A stretch of 64,000 bases of DNA from Edaphochlamys debaryana (GCA_016858145.1 JAEHOE010000197.1:62001-126000); one strand, 5' to 3'. Shown: positions 1-12,028, counted from the stretch's first letter. Notes: generated by a model not told the origin, from the letters alone. Numbers and translations are program-made.

Positions 1-1376
1 GTCCTCATTTCACTTGAACCCCGTCTATTTGGCTTGTTTGGTGTGCATACTTGGTGCGTCCAGATATATATGCCCGTGCCGGGGGCAGATTTATCGTTTA
101 AGCGAACACGTGTCAAGTTGAGCACTTGGTACGAAAGCGAAGGCTCAGTGCTGTTCTGTTAACCCGCCCCCCTTGGGTCGGGGTCGGGATGCCTTATGTG
201 CTGCCGGAGAGCCGACGCGGATGCCGCCCGTACCGGTGACTGCCTGCTGCTGTCTTCCCTGGCGGTGTCTGGGGGGTGTCCTGCCTGCAGCTGGCACTGT
301 CATGCCCTGCGCTCCGTCCCCTCGCCAGGAGCTGTTCTCCGCCAAGTACACCTTGGTCCCCGTCAACCATGAGCTCAGGGAGCATGCATAACACACGGTT
401 CAGTACTGCTTCAGGGGAAAAGCCCTGTTAGAAACAGTTCCCCGTCACCCAACCCCGCCCTGCTGGCCCCTTGCTTGGCGTTCCAGGGGCCTAGATAGAC
501 CCCATGATTCCTTCCGCCAGGCAGCCCTTGCCGCAGCAGTGTTCCCACCGCTTGGCTCAGCTGTCCGAAAGGTGGTCAGCGGGGGCCTGAAACTTTGGTA
601 CATGGGCACCAAATCCGGGTATTGCGTTGAGGCGACCATCCAATATCCCTCGTGAACGAAGCTTGCACTTGCACGAACACGAAACCAAGATAGCGGCACT
701 GCCCTGGGTGCCGTCAACTCGACCTATCGTACCTTGCCGCATTCACTTTCGTACAACGCCACTTAACTCGACAGCTGTCTAATTTACTTCAACCAAGCAC
801 GGGCATGTCAGGGTTTACATGAGGGTCCACGCCAGAACCCAGTGGGCCCATCGCCGTCGACTCAACCTCCAACCCTTTGTGCAACGTGTGTGACTTCGCC
901 GCGTTGTACCGGAACGCAAGATCAGGCAACTCTTGCTCCTTGACGCTCTGTGTGTCGACCCCGTGCTGGCTTCGCACGGCTGCCACGCACGCCTGTGCGT
1001 GACCCCGCCGCCATTCCATCAGCAGCCCACTGCATGCGTGCAGCAGCCGCTCTGTGCTTTACGGCCACACGGATATTCAAGTACAGGGACGGCACGTGTG
1101 AGCATCTGAAGTGACTCGTTAGGCCGGGGTATCTGAGGTTCGGGGGCGTGTGGACACGCGTGTGGTAGGTGGGCCTCCTGGGCCTCCTGGGCCTGCTTTC
1201 GGCTCGCTGCCGTACGGGTCTGTCGGGAGGCCCATATAATGCCCACGGAAGCCGGGCTCCAAACAAACACTTCCCCTATTTACTTCTTCTGCGGCGAACC
1301 TGTGACACCGCCAGTCTGCGCGTGCTAGCTTCACTCAAGTTTCAGCCAAACCGCGCGCGCCGACGGGTGTAGCACC
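1..1376. other. Upstream region of LPMO copy A, no gene recognised
   Basis: I see no exon chain with consistent splice phase here. The last 250 bases are probably promoter for the LPMO gene that starts at 1377. A run of GGGCC-type repeats at about 1170-1195 has a counterpart at the same distance upstream of the second LPMO copy. A CATATAATG stretch at about 1233-1241 is AT-rich and could serve as a TATA-like element. This is inference only. Confidence 0.4.
1165..1245 (+). promoter_or_regulatory. Putative LPMO promoter with repeated GGGCC motifs
   Basis: About 190 bases upstream of the LPMO-A start there is a tandem run of GTGGGCCTCCTGGGCC-like units, followed by a CCGTACGG block. A similar run of GGTGGGCC units with a nearby CCGTACGG lies at the same relative distance upstream of the inverted copy B. 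Conservation between the two copies while the introns have diverged suggests a regulatory role. It may also be only residual duplication homology. Confidence 0.35.
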
Positions 1377-4300
1377 ATGAGTTCTCTCCGCGCCAGCAAG
1401 TGGGTTGATCGCACGACTTCCCTGTTTGGTTCCTCGGCTTAAAGGTGCTTGCCCGGCGCTGTTGCAGAGCGTTCTTCGCAGTCGTCGCGACTTTGGTCGC
1501 GATGGCCGCCGTCGGATGCCACGCCCACGGGTTCCTCGAGTCCCCCGGCCGTTGTCACGCGCCAGGGTCATCGGCCATGCAGAGTGGATAGCTGCTGGAG
1601 GTGAGAACACTAGGTGCTGTCGACCTAGGCACCCGCAAACGCCAATACTAAACACGTGTGGTGAAGTGCAATGTGCTCAAGTCGGCTTAAGCGCACGCAC
1701 GGACGCTTGCAGATGTTCGGAAGCAAATGGGCAGCTAACGCAAGTCACTGCCCCGATGTGACGGTCTGGGACCCTCGCCCCTGCGAAGGCACAGCGATGG
1801 CAGTTTCCTCAATGATCAGGCGGACGGTAAGAGACTTCTGCTTGCGCATAACTGCGTCTGTTCCCGCCCTCGCCTGTGGGTGGTATTCATAGTGGCACGC
1901 ATTGCATACCTGCGCCATGACTAAGTGCCCCCCTCGCTCGCCCACACGCACGCACGTGCAGTTTGTGGGGACCCGCACCAGGAGTTCGCTGACCTGAACA
2001 TCCGCGGTCAGCCCCAAGCCATTCAAGGTGCGTGCCGCATGCGGTGCCTTCACACGGCTTGAAAAGCCCAAGGTCGCTGTCCCTTGATGTCGCCCTCTCG
2101 CCCTCTGCTGGCCTGCCGGCTTTTCACCCTTTATCAGCCACCTACACGGCGGGCTCTGTCATCACGGTCCGGCATCGCATCACCGTCAACCACGGCGGCT
2201 GGCTTGGCGTGCGCCTGTGTCCCTCCACGCGCGCCAACCCGACCCAGGAGTGCTTTGCCAGCAACATCCTCACCAAGTAAGCCAGAAGAGCGCGGACCTC
2301 CCGTTGCTTCCTCAAGCCGGGAACTGCGCTGAATCCTGGAATGGCGGGGCAGCGGGAGGGGGACGGGGGCGCTCCGCGCGACGCTTCGGGGCGGGGAGGA
2401 GGATCGATGCGGCGGGACGAAACATCTTGCCTTGCCGTCGGCCCCGGAAAACTTCTTGCCAATACTTCACCCTTAACGTCTCTGAGTCCAGTAATGCTAG
2501 GTTGTAAGGGTGCGCACGATCCGGGCTGGAGTGCCGAGGTTTGACCGAAGTCGGCATCGCCGCACCATGCATCGTCGCAGCAGCGCGCAACCTTGACGGA
2601 CCACATTGCTTTCAGCTTCTTAGTGCAAGGTATCATTTGAAGTGGATGTCTGGGCTGCTCCTCGGGCTATGGGTGCGACCGGGCTCTGAACATGTAGAGT
2701 TCGCGCCAGGATATATATCGCGCTGGGTCAATACGTTCCCTGGTCTCTACGATACAGTGTAGCGATAAGCAAACCGTTGCTCGTACATCGCAGGCTGTGC
2801 GTGAAGTGCAAGATTGTGCGTTGCTCCATAGCACTCCTTCGCCCCCCCACTCCCCCAGCCCCGCTACGCGGCGCTGCTCAGCCCGAAAGCGTACAAAATA
2901 CAACCGAGTAATGCTTACTGCCACCGCCTGCCCATGCAGTGTTGACACCACCACCCAGCGTTGGTGGATCACCTCCGGCACCTACGGCGTACCCCAGACC
3001 TACACGACTCGCTGGCAACTGCCTAGCGGTGTGACGTGCGATGGTGGTTGCGTCCTGCAAGTGAGTATGTACCTGCTACTAAGGGGCTAGGGAGGGGTGT
3101 AAAGTTGGGCCAGGGAGGGGTGTAAAGTTCATCTGGGACTCCCCATTCGCGCCCTTCATCAACCCATCTCCTGTAGACAGTTCTTCTGGACAGCGCGCGC
3201 TGCTTCTCTCACTTGCTACGACCCGCCTCACGGCGCCGTTGTCACCCCATCCTCACGCAGATGGTTAACCGCACCGCCAACTCCTGCATCGACCCCTGCT
3301 CCTCCGCTGAGTGCGGGCCTAGCTATTCCGCTCGCAACAACCCTGTAACGGGCCAGTTTGGTCTCTCGCACTGCGCCTCCATCGCCACGACCATGGTTGG
3401 GACGGCCACCTCGACCCCCAGGACGGAGGTGCGTGCGTATGTGCGGTCAAGGGCTCGGGGTGGGATGCACGCACACAGGTTGCTAAGGAATATCAGTGAG
3501 AAGCACGCATACAACAGAGATGAAGCCCACATGATCAAGAGGTTGCATGACGGCACCGCCTCACCGCATCAAACTAATGACCACGCTGTGCTGTATCTCT
3601 GTATCTTCCGCAGATCTTCCGTGACTGTGCTGACATCCGCATCCCGGCCGGTGAGGGGACGGTTCATTGGCTTCTGCATGCATGGGGTAGACGGGTCGAA
3701 GTAGAAGAAAATGCCGCCTTGAAAGAGCCGCCTCGCTCAGTCATTACATATTCCTTGACTGCCCCGCTAGCGCCGCCCGCTACAAGCCTAGGTCGGTTCA
3801 AGCAAGCAAGCCCGTGCATGCAATGAACTGCCCCCTCAATACCCGCCGCCTGACGCCGATACACTCCTACACTTTTTTGCCACCCCTGTCGTCCCCTGTG
3901 CTCCTCCTCCCTCAGGCACCGGCGGCATCGTGACGCCAACCTCCAGCCCGCCCCCGCGGCCGCCGCCCCCCACCACGGTCAACCCCACCAACCCCGCTCC
4001 TAGCGGCGGCGGCGGCTGCACCACCGTGTCCGCCTCCACCTTCTGCGCCGGCAAAGCGCCTGGCCGCTACGGCGACAAGTGCAAGGCATGCGCCTTTTTC
4101 TACTGGGTGAGTCGATAGAGCTGGACACGGATAACATAAGGCAGGGCAGCAGCTCGTGGGGCAGCAGCCGCCAAACTTTAGTCATGACTGATGATGGGCG
4201 TGGGATGTATGAAGTGTGCTGAACTTCTGACACGAACTGCACCCGCCCCTTCACCCTCCATCTGTGCTCTACCCTGCTGCAGTGCTACACCGGAGGCGCT

Positions 4301-4387
4301 GTGTACCAGGATTGTGGCGCGGGCACGGCCATGGACTCGCGCGGCACCGGCAATGTCTGCGACTGGCCGAACAACCTTGTGTGCTGA
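1377..4387 (+). pseudogene. AA15-type LPMO with CBM14-like module, copy A (damaged)
   Basis: Ten exons are visible: 1377-1399, 1468-1600, 1713-1826, 1962-2027, 2138-2276, 2940-3060, 3261-3428, 3614-3650, 3913-4106, 4283-4387. The predicted product has a signal peptide starting MSSLRASK, cleaved before HGFLESP. That mature N-terminal His is the first copper ligand of LPMOs. Later exons carry VCGDPHQEF, TVNHGGW (second brace His) and IFRDCADI, all typical of family AA15. A Pro/Thr linker leads to a six-Cys module (FCAGK...FYWCYTGG...CDWPNNLVC) resembling chitin-binding CBM14. Exon 2 has 5 extra bases after HGFLE compared with copy B, and exon 3 reads through a TAA at 1736-1738. As written the frame is broken. 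A pseudogene is most likely; assembly error is the alternative. AA15 enzymes oxidatively cleave chitin or cellulose outside the cell. Confidence 0.65.
2560..2840 (-). repeat. Dispersed non-coding repeat, copy 1 (inside LPMO-A intron)
   Basis: On the minus strand a block beginning GTGCTATGGAGCAACGCACA matches blocks at 5605 and 11250. The blocks share a downstream GGCGCGAA..ACATGTT segment and, further on, a GTCAAGGTTGCGCGC-like segment. It lies in the 663-base intron of LPMO copy A. Copy B has a 173-base intron at the same place, so the repeat was probably inserted after the copies separated. Outer boundaries are approximate. Confidence 0.55.
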
Positions 4388-6771
4388 GCAGGGGTAGCAT
4401 GCGGAGAAGCAATGGACGGTGGTAGGGAGTAAAGCGGGGATGGAAGTTCAGTTAGCTTGATAACTGATCAACTTCAGGGTCAGTGAGGGGGGCGAAGAAG
4501 CCCGTTGTGTAGTCCTTGTGGGATATCGAGCATGTGAAAGCGTTACTAGTAGGCAGGTAGGGATGACTCTGGCTCCCGACGTGGGGCGCCGAGGAACTCG
4601 ATCTGGGTCTCTGAGGAATTTGATCTCGGCGAAGCTTTGTTTCATGCTAAATGTAAGAACAGAAAGCAGAGGGAAAGGCACCCAACGAGTCTTGTGCCAA
4701 AACAGCCTCATCCGTAGCCGGCGGATGCACTGGTGTACAGTGGGCCAGCGATGAAGGGGCCAAAGGGACCCAGGAACTTGTCACCGTTAGGCCTTCAGTT
4801 AACCCTGATGCATCAAACCGGCCCGCGCGGGCTGGGCATTTGGCCCCCAGCTAGAGGCCGGCTGCGTTGGATCAGGTATCCGCGCGTCCCTGGCGAATCC
4901 CGGAGACCTTGACACTTGGCCCGGGCGTAACCGGCGTAACCGTACTCGAGACGTGGCATACAAGGGCTGCACAACAACCGCCGGACAATGGCGCTTGACA
5001 ATGAGGCTTTGGGTCCTGGGGCGCTTGGCCAAGCGGGGGCTGCGGGGCCCGCAAGGTGTCGACCGGGGTCCCACCCACACCGGTTCTGGCCCGATCGAGG
5101 TTCTGGCCCCGCCCCCGTCTTTCGCCCCATGCAGAAGGGTCACGCGTGGGGTCACGACGGTGATATCGCTATACTGCTGGGGGGGCACGGTCGGGCCCTG
5201 GGTGGGTGGGTGGGGGGTGGCCATGGGTACGGGGGCCCCTGGCCCTGTCACCTGTATGTCTGTGTGTCTGGGGGAGGCAGCGTGTGGGGGGAGGCCGTGG
5301 GTATGGAGAGCGGAGGATGCTCCCTCCCACGCCTTGGCCACAGCGGCTTCCTTCTGCCCGGTCCTCACACGCTGCATGTCCCTTGAAGCACAGGACTTAA
5401 TGACGTGGTCCGTAAGCCGTTCACCGAACGATATAGCTTTCATCCGCAGTGGGTTCCCTCAGATGACCAGCGCTGGGGGGGGGGGCAGATCAGCATACCA
5501 ACTGTCCATTGCTGGCGCTGCCTGCGTGGGTCTCGCGCCCGCGAGACGTGGGTCTCTCGACTACACCTGACCGGTCCCCTGAGGCCGACATGCCACTGCG
5601 GTGGAAGTGCTATGGAGCAACGCACAATCGTTCGCTCACGCCCAGCCCTCCACGCCACAAGCTACGGGTTGCTTATACCTTCGCGCTTGTCGTTGAGAGC
5701 GGAGACGTTCATCGACAAGACAGACGTGCAATCGCATTGGCGCGAACTCAACATGTTGAGAACGGGGTCGCACCAACTGCTATCATCAGCGATTATATAC
5801 AAAAGCGCTCCGTCATAGGAATAAATATGCACCACTTGGTCTAGGTGAGTCAAGGTTGCGCGCAGCTGTCGCGTGGATGTTGCTTGTGGTGCCTCGCTCG
5901 ACACCGCGAAAGCCCAGACCGAGCACGGCAATCTAGCTCACCTTGTAGCAGAATGATATCCATCAAAGGAGCACAGTGGCTACACTTGGTCGAGGGTCGC
6001 TCGGCACGGCAATGTGTTCCACCCCCCGACCATCCTTGACCCCGGGTGCTCCCGATGCGGTGCACGCCGCGCGTCCCCCACGCATGTTCCCCTGCACGCA
6101 CATATTTCCCATTGCTCAGCCTCCAGCCGTCCATAAGTCCGTCGTTCTAGCTTCAAGGAAGCTGAAACCCTGCTTGTCCTAGCGCCAGGGCCTCACTTGA
6201 ACATGCCCGCGAGTGCCCCGCTGCCCTTGTTTCACTCGTTCCGGCCTTTCCGGCCGCTCCCGTTGTTCTGCCCCTCCATGAGCCCCCCTTGGCAGGTGGG
6301 GGGTACATGCCTGCCTGCCCTGATGGGCATGCGCTGCCAAGGGCTTGCACTCTGCGCCATTCCGGCCGAGGACTGAATTGCCCGTATCCTGCCCTTGGTT
6401 AGCCCTTACAAGGAAGAGCCACAAAGCTTGGGGCTGCCGCTGCACGCAGGGATGGAGCGAGGACCAGCACTACTAATCGGTTGCATCCTGACTGCCATAG
6501 TCAATCTCTTATTTCGCGGCCTTTACTCACGTCCACTCTCCTCTCTGCGCCTCGTGCTATCAGCAAGCCCCGGGCCGCTTCCCAATCTCAATAGTCCCTT
6601 GGGCCAATAGCCCCTATCATCTGTAGCTGTCATTCAATCGTCCTATGTACATCGAGCGATATGTCCGAGCTACCACTCACACGCAGACTGCAAAGACACA
6701 TCCTCGCACTCGCTCTCTTTGCATGCAAGAGCGTGAACCTGCTGCTAACTCCCGCTCAGGTACTGGCTCGC
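4388..6771. other. Intergenic region between convergent LPMO copies
   Basis: This holds the 3' flanks of both LPMO copies and one copy of the dispersed repeat (5600-6300). A TGTAA, the usual polyadenylation signal in volvocine algae, occurs near 4649 downstream of copy A. I see no gene. The longest open frames here are alanine/glycine-rich without splice support. Confidence 0.4.
5600..6300 (+). repeat. Dispersed non-coding repeat, copy 2
   Basis: The block starts around CTATGGAGCAACGCACAATC and resembles 11245-11890 over several segments: the start block, the TTGGCGCGAA..CATGTT block, an ATCAAAGGAGCA block, and the CTTCAAG-AAGCTGA-CCCTGC end block. The minus-strand copy at 2560-2840 matches the first part. 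No transposase, terminal inverted repeats or coding potential are evident, so it is probably a non-autonomous element or segmental duplication. Confidence 0.5.
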
Positions 6772-9700
6772 TCAGCACACAATGTTGGCAGGCCAGTTGC
6801 AGCCCGTGCCGGTGCCCCGTGAGTCCATGGCCGTGCCGGCGCCGCACTGCTGATAGACGGAGCCGCCACTGAAGCACTGGAGTGGGCGGGTGTAAAGCGC
6901 AGCGTGAGGTGAGGGCACAGCAGGGGTGGCGAGAGGATGGCGGGAAACACATCCCACTCAGACACTCCATACTCGGTTCATCAAGCAATTTGCGCATCCA
7001 TGCCCATACTCCCATCCCGCCATCAAAATGGAAACGCTGGACATCGTATGCAGCCAGATAGTATGGCTGGATAATCCCCGGACTTGCTTGATGGCTCGCT
7101 CGCATCCTGCGGGCACGCCCCCGGGGCCCGGGCATGCGTGCTCGCGGTCCGCTATTTACCTATCTATGGACTCACCCAGTAGAACGAGGTGCACGATTTG
7201 CACTTGTCGCCATACATGCCGGGCGCTTTGCCGGCGCAGAAGGTGGAGGCGGACGGCGGAGAGGTGCACATGCCGCTGGGAGCGGGGTTGACGGGGATTA
7301 CCGTGGCAGGCGGCGGGGGCGGGCTGGAGGTCGGCGTCACGACGCCACCTGAGTGAGCAGGAGGACGGGGGATTACGTGAGGATGGGAGTAAGCGATCAG
7401 CGGCCGGCTCGCTCCTTTCTGGCGAGAACGCGCGGAGAAAGCGGGCTGGCAGCAGGGTCGAACAGGGGCCACCCCTCACCGGACTGGATCTGGATGTCAG
7501 CACAGTCGCGGAAGATCTGAGGATGCCGCATAGCACAGCACAGCACAGCACAGCGGGGTGGTCCGGTGAGAAGGTGTCACACGCTTAGCTAGGCAGCAGG
7601 GCGTGCATGGACGGGTGGTAGTCTACGAGCCCAGCAGCCGCCCTGCACACGTGCATACCCGCCCACGCTTGCACACAGCGCGCACCTCCGTCCTGGGGGT
7701 CGAGGTGGCCGTCCCAACCATGGTCGTGGCGATGGAGGCGCAGTGCGAGAGACCAAACTGGCCCGCAACAGGGTTGTTGCGAGCCGAGTAGTTAGGCCCG
7801 CACTCAGCGGAGGAGCAGGGGTCGATGCAGGAGTTGGCGGTGCGGTAAACCATCTGCGGGCCGGGGTAGAGCGAGTGGTGAGCCAACACAGCAGGTAGCT
7901 AGAAGCGGGCAGGGCCATGCCAACTCTCGTGCCATGCATGCATGCATGCGTCCACTCACCTGGAGGATGCAGCCACCGTCGCACGCCACGCCGTTAGGCA
8001 GCCGCCAGCGAGTCGTGTAGGTCTGGGGTACGCCGTAGGTGCCGGTGGTGATCCACCAGCGCTGGTAGCCATTGTCAGCGCTGCGAGGCAAGGTAGAGCG
8101 GTGGCAGCTAGAGTGAGCAGAAGGTGGGTACAGCCGCTGGGCACGCACAGCCCTTGAAGGGCAGCGGGAGCCGAAAGCAAGCCCCCCCGCCCTGCCTTGC
8201 CGCGCGCCCTGTCGGGTGGGGCTAGCTAGCCGATGCAGTCCCGGATGGCTTACTTGGCGAGGATGTAGCTGGCAAAGCACTCCTGGGTCGGGTTGGAACG
8301 CGTGGAGGGGCACAGGCGAAAGCCAATCCAGCCGCCGTGGTTGGCGGTGATGCGGGTCCGGACCGTGATGATAGAGCCCGCAGGGTAGGATGCTGTTGAG
8401 GAGTGGGCGAACGCAGAGGTAAGGTTTCAGGCCAATGGTTGAGGCACGGGGCAGGAAGGGCTGGGGTGGATGGAGCTTAGGTAGCAAGCATGGCGCATAC
8501 ATGCAGGGCAGCCGGGTTCTAAAGACCCGAAATAATAGCACAATAGCTCGGCCTCTGGCCGTGCTGCTGGGGCCTCTGCGCCCCAGCGTGCTACGTTGCC
8601 CGATTTTTGCGGCCCCTTTGCGGGGCCTTCTCCTTCGTCCGCTGGCCTCGCGGCTGGCTGTTCGTCTCGCCTTCAGTGTCTCTGCCGCGCTGTCTGGGCG
8701 GCGCTGCATGTGGAGCTCGCTGGTGGAATCTTCTGGTCATCGCTCGCCTAGACGCTTGTGCCTGGGAAGCGCCCGGGCATGCGGGGAGCGGGCTGGGCGG
8801 CCGGTATGCTGAACCTTGGTGATTCTTGGGGCGCCGGGTCCGCGCGTCGGCCGGCGTTTGGGGGCGCGCTTGGCCGGCGCTTCTGGTCGCCCCGATTTTG
8901 GCTGCGTGCTCCCCAGGTGGCTCTGGTCGGTCGGCTGCCTGGAGCTTTCGCTGGTGTTCTTCGTTCGTGGCGCTTCTTCGACGGGAGTGGCGCGGCGCTG
9001 AGTGGGTGGTGCTGATGGCCCGTCGCGGGTGCGCGGCGCTCGCAGCGGAGGCCGCGCTCCCCGGGGGCAGTTTAGGATTGGCGCGTTACAGACGTTTCTG
9101 GCTTGGCCCATGGGGCCCGACTCTTGGCCGTGGGAGCTGTGCTCTCCCCGGCCCGCCTCTTTCGGGAGCTTCGGCTGCCCGCTTCTCGTGGGGGTTTGCG
9201 CCTGGCTGTGCGCCCCCCCCGGTCCTGTGCTGCGAGTAGGTGGTCTGTCTGGCGGTAGTGGAACTTTGGAGCTTGGATTCGGTGGTGCGGACGTGCTGTG
9301 GACGTGGCGGGGCTCTGGCCCTGGACTCGGCTTCGGCCTGCTGATTCTTTCCCCGTGACCCGCGTGGGCCGGGTGTCTCAATTCTTTGGCTTGGTTGGAG
9401 TAGGTGGAGGCTCGGTAGTGGACGATCCCTTAGGGAACGCCTGGGGTCGGGGGAAGTTGACTCTCTCCCCCTTATGCGGGGCCGGCAGCTCGTCTGCCCG
9501 CTGGCCGCAACCCTGTAACGCGTCATTCCTAAAGACCCGCCTCATCATCCCACACCTTGGATAGTTGCAGGCTGACCACGGACGTTCAGGTCGCCGACGT
9601 CCTGGGTCGCCACAGACTGCACGCATGCACCGGGGGGCCGGGAGGAAGCAATGCGTGAGAGCAAGGGGGTTCACACACGACGACGATGGAGCGAGTGTCA

Positions 9701-10373
9701 TGAATGAGATCGAGGCAGAGGAGGTTTTTCTCCATCTCGAGCAGGTGTTCCAGGTGCGGAATCACACGTGCGCATATCTGTGTTAAGAGCTTCCGAGAAT
9801 CCTACCGTCAGCCTGGTCATTGAGCAGGACGCCAGGGCTGTACGTGCGGTGGGGTGCGCCCAGGCCGTTCCCTGGGCGGGGCCAAGCATCACGCAGCGGC
9901 GGCGGGCAGCAGCAGCATTAAGGCACACGATGCAAGCGACTGCCACACGTGCATGCAAGCGTCTGCAGAGTGTCTGACCGTTGGCTGCGCAGCTGCGCAC
10001 ACATGATGCCATTGAGCGTGCGGCCGGGGGGTACAGGGCCCAGGTGCGCATGGCTGGCTGGCACATAGGTACTCCGCGCTACGAATGTGCTAGGGCACCC
10101 ACGCACGCAGGGAGGTGAGAAAACCATGCATCCCTGCTCACCTCCAGCGGCAATCCACTCGGCCTGGCCGAGGACCCTGGCGCGGGACAGCGGGAACTCG
10201 AGGTACCCGTGGGCCTGGCATCCCACGGCGGCGATCGCGACCAAGATCGCTGCGACCGCAACAAGCGCCCTGCGGCCAATTCATGCACAACCATAAGCAC
10301 TCGCAGTAGAGCAGATTCGCGAAGCCGTGCGCGTGCGTGCGACCTACTTGCTGGCGCGCAACACGTTGGTCAT
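6772..10373 (-). CDS. AA15-type LPMO with CBM14-like module, copy B (one possible frameshift)
   Basis: Ten exons mirror copy A: 10373-10348, 10269-10142, 9871-9806, 9616-9556, 8392-8254, 8080-7960, 7853-7686, 7516-7480, 7348-7176, 6876-6772. The signal peptide starts MTNVLRASK and ends before HGYLEFPLSRAR, so His1 is intact and the HG..xPxSR motif is better than in A. The second brace His lies in ITANHGGWIGFRLCP, and the aromatic residue in IFRDCADIQI. A Pro-rich linker and CBM14-like module (FCAGKAPGMYG, FYWCFSGG, CNWPANIVC) follow. Exon 4, which holds VCGDP, is 61 bases instead of 66 in copy A and shifts frame. Skipping exon 4 would restore frame (phases 1 and 1) but remove the CGDP segment. 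Expected role: secreted copper monooxygenase on chitin-like polysaccharide. Without the indel the protein would be about 342 residues. Confidence 0.7.
8519..9539. mobile_element. 1-kb insertion in LPMO-B intron, flanked by 11-bp direct repeat
   Basis: The intron between LPMO-B exons 4 and 5 is 1163 bases, against 110 bases in copy A. The extra DNA is bounded by the perfect direct repeat CTAAAGACCCG at 8519-8529 and 9529-9539, as expected for a target-site duplication. The inside is very GC-rich. It contains a long minus-strand open frame (9381-8737, Pro/Arg-rich) with no domain I recognise. No inverted terminal repeats are obvious. The class of element is unknown. Confidence 0.45.
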
Positions 10374-12028
10374 GGTGCGTGTGCCGCCGAGCGATGTGTC
10401 GGTCGCTGGTGTCTCAACCGGTGCTCACAGTAGCTGCCAATCAATGTCGCAGGCGAGCGCACACTGTTGTGATTGCTTCAAGCTCTGGCGCACCACGCCT
10501 TTGAGCAAGAAGCCTCCGTACGGCGGCCCAGGGCCGGCCCGTCTACCACAGAGGCCTAGGCCCAGAAGGCCCGGGCCCACCGGGCCCACCGGGCCCACCT
10601 ACGCGCCACGCATGCGCACGCCCGTGCACCCGGTCCTTGAGCACTGGGAGCCTGACCTCCGACGCCCTTCCCTCTTCAGGCATGCCGCCGTTTATAAGAA
10701 TGCGCTTGTACGGATGGAAGTGAGGTGCCGAGTACTCCGTGCGGTGATCTTGCTTGCACCGTGACACGTGCGTGTTGCCATACGTTGGGTAGGGGCATGT
10801 GTGTGCATGGAAGAACTGGCTGTCATTGGGCCCGGAAAGGGCCTGCATAAAGATATTCACACCCCGCCCGTTCAATTCCACACATTGCTTGGGCCCGTGC
10901 ACGCACCTGCGGGCGAATTCTAGGGCCGCGAGACAGGGCTACTGCTCATTTCATCACAGCTTGCATTGGCCCAGCTCCAAACACATGTCAGTGCGTACTG
11001 ACTGAAAGGTTGCGAGCTGACAAGGCAGGGGGCGAGGGTCTACAACAGGGTCCGCACAGGCAGGCCCGGGCCTTGTGCAAGCAGCAGCGGAGCGTGCGCA
11101 CGCTGAGCGCCAACGAGAGCCATCCAACCTGGAAACTGAAAGTGGTAGGACTTGAAGTAAGGTACCAAGAGAGCTATCTATCTGGGAAGGGGACACGCGG
11201 CCGCCCGCGAAGTGGACCCCGCCTGGAGCGGGGGCAGTCTCCACGCTTTGGTGTTATGGAGCAACGCACAAACGTGCGCCTCGCAACCGGCCAGCGCTGC
11301 TCTGAAGTACGCTTTGCTCAACCCTATACTGCGTCGCCGAGAGCGGGGAAACTTAACGCCTTGGCGCGAAGTCCACATGTTAACACAAAATTTCGCCATT
11401 ACGCCAACTCGCACCGTCGCCCGAGGAGCGATGCACAATCCGTGTCAAGCGGTTCCGTTGCATCGATACTTCTGTCAAGTTTCCGCGCAGTGGTTGCGAG
11501 GATGTAATCGTGCCGACCTGCTCCCGTCACGCACCGCTCAAGCCGGGACCGACCGCGATATTGCTACCTTACACTACACAGCATCACTCTATCAAAGGAG
11601 CAGTAATGGCAACATTGGTTGCTCGGCATCATTGCGTTCATTCCCCGCCAACATCCTCCGCGCGCCCCCGGCCCCGAAGCTCCGCGCAGATAGCGGGCGC
11701 CCCAAGTTCCCACGCAGCGCACTTTGCCTGCACATACGGTATATATCCCAACCCATTATAGTCCGTTGCTCCATCTTCAAGAAAGCTGACACCCTCCTGT
11801 CCCAGCACGACGGCCGCACAGGCTCGACCCTGGTGCCCGTTCCGCCTCACCGGCCGTTCCCTTCGCTCTGCCCCATCCAGAGCCCCAGGTTCCATTCCCT
11901 ATCCCTCTTTCCACCCTGTTCGCCCTCATCCCGCTCTTTCCTGACAGCCACCCCCCGCATCCGCCGCCCGCTCTCACTCGTTCAGTTCTGCCCCGCCCCA
12001 CATCCCAGGCGGCCTACCATTCGGCTGT
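10374..12028. other. Upstream region of LPMO copy B and repeat copy 3
   Basis: The first 250 bases are the likely LPMO-B promoter, with GGTGGGCC repeats at about 10570-10610 on the opposite strand. The rest holds the third dispersed repeat copy and CT-rich sequence up to the end of LRR gene C. I see no gene. Confidence 0.4.
11245..11890 (+). repeat. Dispersed non-coding repeat, copy 3
   Basis: It starts near TTATGGAGCAACGCACAAAC and shares the same series of blocks as 5600-6300, ending near CCATCTTCAAGAAAGCTGAC and a following pyrimidine-rich stretch. The copies are well diverged, so the element is not young. Boundaries are approximate. Confidence 0.5.

Noticed and set aside
8737..9381. 214-codon minus-strand frame in the LPMO-B intron as a possible gag-like gene
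   Set aside because: No zinc knuckle, protease or polymerase motif nearby, and low-complexity composition. Not enough to call a retroelement protein.
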